This document shows, piece by piece, positions 51,504-55,101 of a DNA stretch of 55,101 nucleotides (its first letter is position 1; each line of letters opens with the position of its first letter). Origin of the DNA: Gemmatimonadota bacterium (GTDB lineage Bacteria; Gemmatimonadota; Gemmatimonadetes; Longimicrobiales; Gaopeijiaceae); assembly GCA_022561145.1 (NCBI GenBank), contig JADFRS010000001.1, forward strand, positions 40,322 to 95,422. The letters run 5' to 3'. A program made the translations under genes and the position numbers. The notes below the pieces were generated by a model. That model had not been told where the DNA came from. It did no database searches and saw only the letters and a list, made by a program, of their open reading frames with translations.

Positions 51504-52459
51504 GACACGGCCTCCGCCCTCTGGAGATCTCGGGGAAGGCCGGCGTCTCCGACTGCATCTCCACCTGCGTGTCGAATGAAGATCTCGTGCAAGCTCGGCT
51601 CCACCAGCTCGAAATGGTGGATCACCGCACCCGACTCCACGCCCCTCCGGAGGATGGCCTGGTGATCTGCGCCCTCGTGGAGGAGCAGGTGTACGCCCCG
51701 GTCGACCTTCTCGATGGAGGCCACTTCTGGACCCGCGAGCCACCCGTCGGAACCGTCGAACTTCACAGCTACTACGCCCTCTCGCTCCTGGGCCTTGAGA
51801 TCCTTGAGCGCCCCGTCCAGTACCTTCTCAGCCTTGGAGATCAGGCACACGTACTCGCAGAGTTGCTCTGCCTGGGCCATGAGGTGAGTGGAAAATAGGA
51901 TGGTGGTGCCGCGTCGGTGGAACTCGCGCACGATGTCCTCGAGGACGTCCTGGTTGATGGGGTCGAGGCCGCTGAAGGGCTCATCGAGGATGAGCAGCTC
52001 GGGATCGTGAATGACCGTCGCGATGAACTGGACCTTCTGCTGCATTCCCTTCGACAGATCCTCGACCTTCTTTTCCTTCCAGTCGCCCAGCCCCAGACGG
52101 TCGAGCCAATCACCGGCGCGGCGGGCAGCTTCCTTGCGCGCCAAGCCGCGAATCTCCCCCATGAACTCGAGCTGTTCGAGGACCTTCATCTTGCGATAGA
52201 CCCCGCGCTCTTCCGGCAGGTATCCCACACGCTTTTGGCGGATGTCATCCGGATCGCCTCCCAGAAGACGCACGACGCCTTCGTCGGGATGTAGGATTCC
52301 CATGATCATGCGTAGCGTAGTCGTCTTGCCGGAGCCATTCGGTCCGAGCAGCCCGTAAATGCAACCGCGCGGAATGCTCATGTGCAGGTCACGGACCGCC
52401 GTATGCTCACCGAACCGTTTGGTCACGCCTTCGAGGCGAATGGCAATGTCTGAGCTCAT
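51500..52459 (-). CDS. ABC transporter ATP-binding protein (NatA-like, with DUF4162-type tail)
   Basis: The 319-residue ATPase has Walker A GLLGPNGSGKTTTLRM near residue 40, the signature DLSKGMQQKVQF, Walker B LLILDEPFSGLD and the switch STHLMAQAEQL. About 90 residues after the switch form a DUF4162-like C-terminal domain (PSLHEIFIRHAGG). It drives the permease that follows. ATG 52459 (MSSDIAIRL) has GGCGAAGAAT before it; an in-frame Met further upstream lacks a site. A TTGACA at 52592-52587 on this strand may be the -35 of its promoter, about 130 bases upstream of the start. Confidence 0.93.
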   Translation of the reverse strand: MSSDIAIRLEGVTKRFGEHTAVRDLHMSIPRGCIYGLLGPNGSGKTTTLRMIMGILHPDEGVVRLLGGDPDDIRQKRVGYLPEERGVYRKMKVLEQLEFMGEIRGLARKEAARRAGDWLDRLGLGDWKEKKVEDLSKGMQQKVQFIATVIHDPELLILDEPFSGLDPINQDVLEDIVREFHRRGTTILFSTHLMAQAEQLCEYVCLISKAEKVLDGALKDLKAQEREGVVAVKFDGSDGWLAGPEVASIEKVDRGVHLLLHEGADHQAILRRGVESGAVIHHFELVEPSLHEIFIRHAGGDAVGDAGLPRDLQRAEAVS

Positions 52460-52610
52460 ATTCTTCGCCGCTCGTTCAGGTGTGAAGTCTGTCTTCTTTG
52501 GTCGGGTTTCGCGCTTGTGGTGGGTCGCCATGAGTACGGGTGGCAGCCCCCGTTCCTTCACTCTTCATGCGGGCTCGGCTCGTGAATGTCAAAACTCGAC
52601 CTCGAACGGC

Positions 52611-52638
52611 TTGCTGCCTGGTGGAAAGCATTTAGATT
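52611..52638 (+). promoter_or_regulatory. Putative promoter for the AbrB-like gene
   Basis: TTGCTG (52611-52616) and TAGATT (52633-52638) are 16 bases apart, about 35 bases before the ATG of the AbrB-like gene. This is a weak match. Confidence 0.35.
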
Positions 52639-52673
52639 CGAGGCCCGCACAAGACAAACCATGAGGAGGCTGG

Positions 52674-52868
52674 ATGGCCATCTACCGGACACTGTACTAC
52701 ACCGACGTATCAGTCGGTGTTGGTGGCCGAATCACGATCCCCCAGGACATGCGTGACGACCTGAGGATCTCTGAGGGTGATTCGTTGACGGTCCGCGTAG
52801 AAGAAACCTCCGATGGCAACCGGCAGATGGTGGTTTGGCGTTCCGACGAGCAGGCCGAGGAAGAATAA
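52674..52868 (+). CDS. AbrB/MazE/SpoVT-type small DNA-binding protein
   Basis: The 64-residue protein has the swapped-hairpin AbrB fold. Its signature is VGVGGRITIPQDMRDDLRISEGDSLTVRVEE, which matches the 'G-R-TIP---R--L-I--GD-L-V' pattern of AbrB/MazE proteins. It may be a stand-alone repressor or the antitoxin part of a toxin-antitoxin pair, but no toxin gene follows: the next gene is luxC on the opposite strand. GAGGAGGCTGG before ATG 52674 is a very strong ribosome-binding site. Confidence 0.88.
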   Translation: MAIYRTLYYTDVSVGVGGRITIPQDMRDDLRISEGDSLTVRVEETSDGNRQMVVWRSDEQAEEE

Positions 52869-52905
52869 TCCTCCCGGGTCTCACAGCTGTTTGGTTTGAT
52901 ACGGA

Positions 52906-54312
52906 TCACCCCTCGGCATCGACCCATCGTACAAGTGTGTTCAACGGCCCCATCCCATCGTGATGCCACCAGGGCGGTGGCCAGGGGGCGGCCTCGAAGC
53001 CGGTGATGCGAAGCGCTCCAGCCCTGGCCAGGGATTCATGGAGTTCGACCGCCTCCACCTCTCCGGCTCCCACGACAGCCACCGTCTGCAGGTGACGACG
53101 TACCCTGACCAGGTGTGGGACGACGTCCACCAATTTACGTACCGGCACCACACGCAGAACCCGGTTGAGGCAGGACGGCTTGAAGTCGGGCTCGGGCTCG
53201 TAGATCACGGTCCACGGTGCTTCACCACCGGCATACACCGCCACGTCCTCCCCAGCCGCCATGCGCAACTCGGCCGCACCACGAATCTGGTGGACGGCCG
53301 AAGCCTCTTCGGGCGTGATGGCTCCGCTCGGTATCTCGCGCTCCAAGGCCTCCAGGGCCTCGGCCAGGAGTCCCGCCAAGGCATGCGGAGAGACCGCCCC
53401 ACCCCGTTCGACGTATACCAGGTGCGGCGAAACGCATCCACGCTGGTCGAACGTCGCAACGGCTAGGGCGACGGAGGTCGCGGTCGCCCGTGCCATCTCG
53501 TCGCCGGTGAGAGCCTCGGCGCCCACCAGGCCAAGACTCAACCGGTGGTGATACGCCACCAGACGGACGCTGGCCGGCGTCCTACTCCTCACGTCGCGAA
53601 TCGTGTCGTCGCTGCCGTAAACGATCACCGCGTCCGCCTCGGCCAACGCCGCAGCCTCCGCATCGGATGCGGGGCCCTCGCCCCCCGGCCAATAGAGGAC
53701 GGCCGCCGCCGCCGCGATCTCGGGGGCGTGCTCCTCCAGGCCTCGCAAGAACAGATTGGGCAGAACAACGTCGCCCAGGCCGGGCTTCACGAGCACCGCC
53801 GACTTCACGAGCAGGGCACGAATGAGCGATGTGACCGAAACGCCAGGCACGGTACCGGAGCCGATGTGCAGCGTAAGCGGCGACCCGAGTGCTCTCGAGC
53901 TTCCTCTGGCGCCGGCCTGAAAGGTGTCGAGCACACGTGGGTCGGCAAACTCCGCCTCGAGCAGTTCGAGCAAGCGGGGCTCGGTCCAGTCTCGAGCCAT
54001 CCCGTCCAGCACCAATTCCGCCATGGGGGGAGACAGGCCAGCCGTGTGGGGGAGCAGAGACAGCGCGGCCTCCCGCAGTGGATCGCCTGAGGACCCGAAA
54101 CGTGCCCCTACCGCTCCCAGGCTCGCCGCGATATCAAGAACGGCGTGGGACAAGAGGGCTTCGCGGGAACCCCGCAAGGACGCGCACAACCCACGCATGG
54201 CCTCGGACGAGAGCACCGGGTAGCAAACGGCGCCACCCGCCGCCTCGGCGCGTTCCTCGCCGAGTCGGTCACCGGCACTCGCCGGGAGAGTCCAGGCGTC
54301 GAACGGCGTCAC
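52906..54312 (-). CDS. luxC: Acyl-CoA/acyl-protein reductase, LuxC family
   Basis: The 468-residue enzyme reduces an enzyme-bound acyl group to a fatty aldehyde with NADPH. The catalytic thiol is probably Cys293 in TFDQRGCVSPHLVYVE, with LVKPGLGDVVLPNLF and VIVYGSDDTIRDVRS as other family segments. GTG 54312 overlaps luxE by GTGA. No luciferase genes luxA/luxB are visible, so the aldehyde probably serves another pathway, for example lipid or secondary-metabolite synthesis. Naming follows sequence type, not function. Confidence 0.85.
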   Translation of the reverse strand: MTPFDAWTLPASAGDRLGEERAEAAGGAVCYPVLSSEAMRGLCASLRGSREALLSHAVLDIAASLGAVGARFGSSGDPLREAALSLLPHTAGLSPPMAELVLDGMARDWTEPRLLELLEAEFADPRVLDTFQAGARGSSRALGSPLTLHIGSGTVPGVSVTSLIRALLVKSAVLVKPGLGDVVLPNLFLRGLEEHAPEIAAAAAVLYWPGGEGPASDAEAAALAEADAVIVYGSDDTIRDVRSRTPASVRLVAYHHRLSLGLVGAEALTGDEMARATATSVALAVATFDQRGCVSPHLVYVERGGAVSPHALAGLLAEALEALEREIPSGAITPEEASAVHQIRGAAELRMAAGEDVAVYAGGEAPWTVIYEPEPDFKPSCLNRVLRVVPVRKLVDVVPHLVRVRRHLQTVAVVGAGEVEAVELHESLARAGALRITGFEAAPWPPPWWHHDGMGPLNTLVRWVDAEG

Positions 54313-55100
54313 GGACGGACTCGTATGGTCGATGACGACGCTGACAGGAGCTCATCCATCGCAAGCGAGCAGCCTCGCGGCTCCGCGCCCGTCGATCGGC
54401 CGAGCACCCGGAAGCCGTCATCGACCGTCACCCCCATGTCCTCGGTCAGCACGGCGCACACCGAGCCCAGATTCGCCAGATCAAAGTGACACAGGAGCCC
54501 CGCTGCCCCATCCGCCGCGGGGCCCAGCGTGACCGGATCCAGGACACGGGTCCGGACCCATGGGGGTGGGAGGTGCCTCCGTGCGGCGAGGCCGGGGTCC
54601 GCCGAGTCCCGAATCACCGGCTCGTAGAACTGAGAGAGCAGCTCGGTCATGCCGTACTCATTCACGATCATGCCTGTCGGCACACCGTGGCGCTCCGTCA
54701 GCGCGGCGTAAAACTCCTCACGGGGCAGGGTACGAGAGCGGCCCTTGAAGCCCCCGGTCTCCATGATGCGCGACCCGGCGGGTAGCCTGAACGTCCAATC
54801 CCCCTCCTTCATCACGTCCATCCAGTGAACCAATGCGAAGGCGGTTCCCACCAGCAAAACGGGCTCCTCGGCAGCCTCGGCACGCGTCAGCGCCTGCCGA
54901 AGCGCACCGTGATCGATTCGCCCACCGGCGTCAATATGGAACTCGGCCCGCCCGGGTCCCAAACGATCGGCCACGCACCCGATCATGTAGCTGAGGGACG
55001 AGTCGGTGAGCTCGACGGGAGACGGAATGAGCGACAGCAGCCTCACGTTGGCGTCGTCGGGCACGAGATGAGCCGAGAAGTTGGGCAGGAGCGATGCCCG
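54309..55100 (-). CDS. luxE: LuxE-type acyl-protein synthetase, N-terminus cut by window end
   Basis: About 263 residues of the C-terminal part are visible and the frame stays open to the window edge. LuxE activates a fatty acid as acyl-AMP and transfers it to its own Cys before reduction by LuxC. The conserved HWMDVMKEGDWTFRLP, GGFKGRSRT and NEYGMTELLSQFYEP segments identify the family. The GTG of luxC overlaps its stop. The gene is probably about 100 residues longer upstream. Whether an acyl carrier protein or synthase gene precedes it cannot be seen. Confidence 0.85.
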   Translation of the reverse strand, partial: RASLLPNFSAHLVPDDANVRLLSLIPSPVELTDSSLSYMIGCVADRLGPGRAEFHIDAGGRIDHGALRQALTRAEAAEEPVLLVGTAFALVHWMDVMKEGDWTFRLPAGSRIMETGGFKGRSRTLPREEFYAALTERHGVPTGMIVNEYGMTELLSQFYEPVIRDSADPGLAARRHLPPPWVRTRVLDPVTLGPAADGAAGLLCHFDLANLGSVCAVLTEDMGVTVDDGFRVLGRSTGAEPRGCSLAMDELLSASSSTIRVRP

Positions 55101-55101
55101 G

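Noticed and set aside
52674-52868. The AbrB-like gene as the antitoxin of a toxin-antitoxin pair.
   Set aside because: No toxin-like gene overlaps or follows on the same strand; the next gene, luxC, is on the opposite strand.
52906-55100. A bioluminescence operon.
   Set aside because: Only the LuxC and LuxE types are present; no luciferase alpha or beta subunit is seen in the window.

Overview
The window is GC-rich bacterial chromosome, almost completely coding. It has no rRNA, tRNA, CRISPR array, insertion sequence or prophage that I can see. No gene-free stretch exceeds 300 bases; the longest is about 230 bases, before the sigma-factor gene at 14069. The gene set suggests a Gram-negative, respiring, non-photosynthetic heterotroph: Omp85-like outer-membrane proteins, Alternative Complex III (ACIII), lipoprotein and Tat signals, and a lytic transglycosylase. 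The overall style (ACIII, many exported beta-barrel hypotheticals, ATGA/GTGA overlaps, weak SD use) resembles Gemmatimonadota, but this placement is an inference and was not tested by search.

Layout, left to right. (1) 1-4077 (+): a GntR-type regulator tail, an ABC ATPase and permease, and two related exported, membrane-anchored hypotheticals, one with a 45-bp in-frame tandem duplication. (2) 4097-8017 (-): malic enzyme/PTA fusion maeB followed by ATP-type pckA, a C4/gluconeogenic pair. (3) 8161-13838 (+): an Omp85-like protein, then a tightly packed set of SAM methyltransferase, flavoprotein of the geranylgeranyl-reductase type, SRPBCC cyclase-like protein and FabF-like ketosynthase. This looks like an unassigned polyketide- or fatty-acid-derived pathway. 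(4) 14069-17092 (+): a primary-like sigma factor with a potentially structured leader, its terminator, and a large outer-membrane protein containing a G10 tract. (5) 17106-25040 (-): short ssb, polA with an apparently dead proofreading domain, a methyltransferase, a cold-shock protein, an Slt-type transglycosylase and an ExbB/TolQ-type protein. (6) 25166-34219 (-): an eight-gene collinear run gcvH-gcvP-MBL hydrolase-lipM-oppB-oppC-oppD-oppF, joining glycine cleavage, its lipoylation and peptide import. (7) 34383-38151 (+): acyl-CoA dehydrogenase, tatA, a TrmJ-like RNA methylase and a GAF-GAF-GGDEF diguanylate cyclase. (8) 38162-45588 (-): a complete actABCDEF operon for ACIII. (9) 45767-50229 (+): MoxR-DUF58-transglutaminase operon and a small protein that may be leaderless. 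(10) 50250-52459 (-): a NatAB-like ABC exporter; then an AbrB-like protein (+). (11) 52906-55101 (-): LuxE (cut by the window edge) and LuxC, an acyl-to-aldehyde reduction pair without luciferase genes.

The most promising less-described elements are the methyltransferase/flavoprotein/cyclase/ketosynthase cluster, the fused glycine-cleavage/lipoylation/peptide-transporter run with an OppC that carries an extra N-terminal membrane domain, the ABC plus twin exported-protein module at the left edge, and the G10 tract inside an outer-membrane protein gene. Promoters and RNA structures were read by eye and are unverified.
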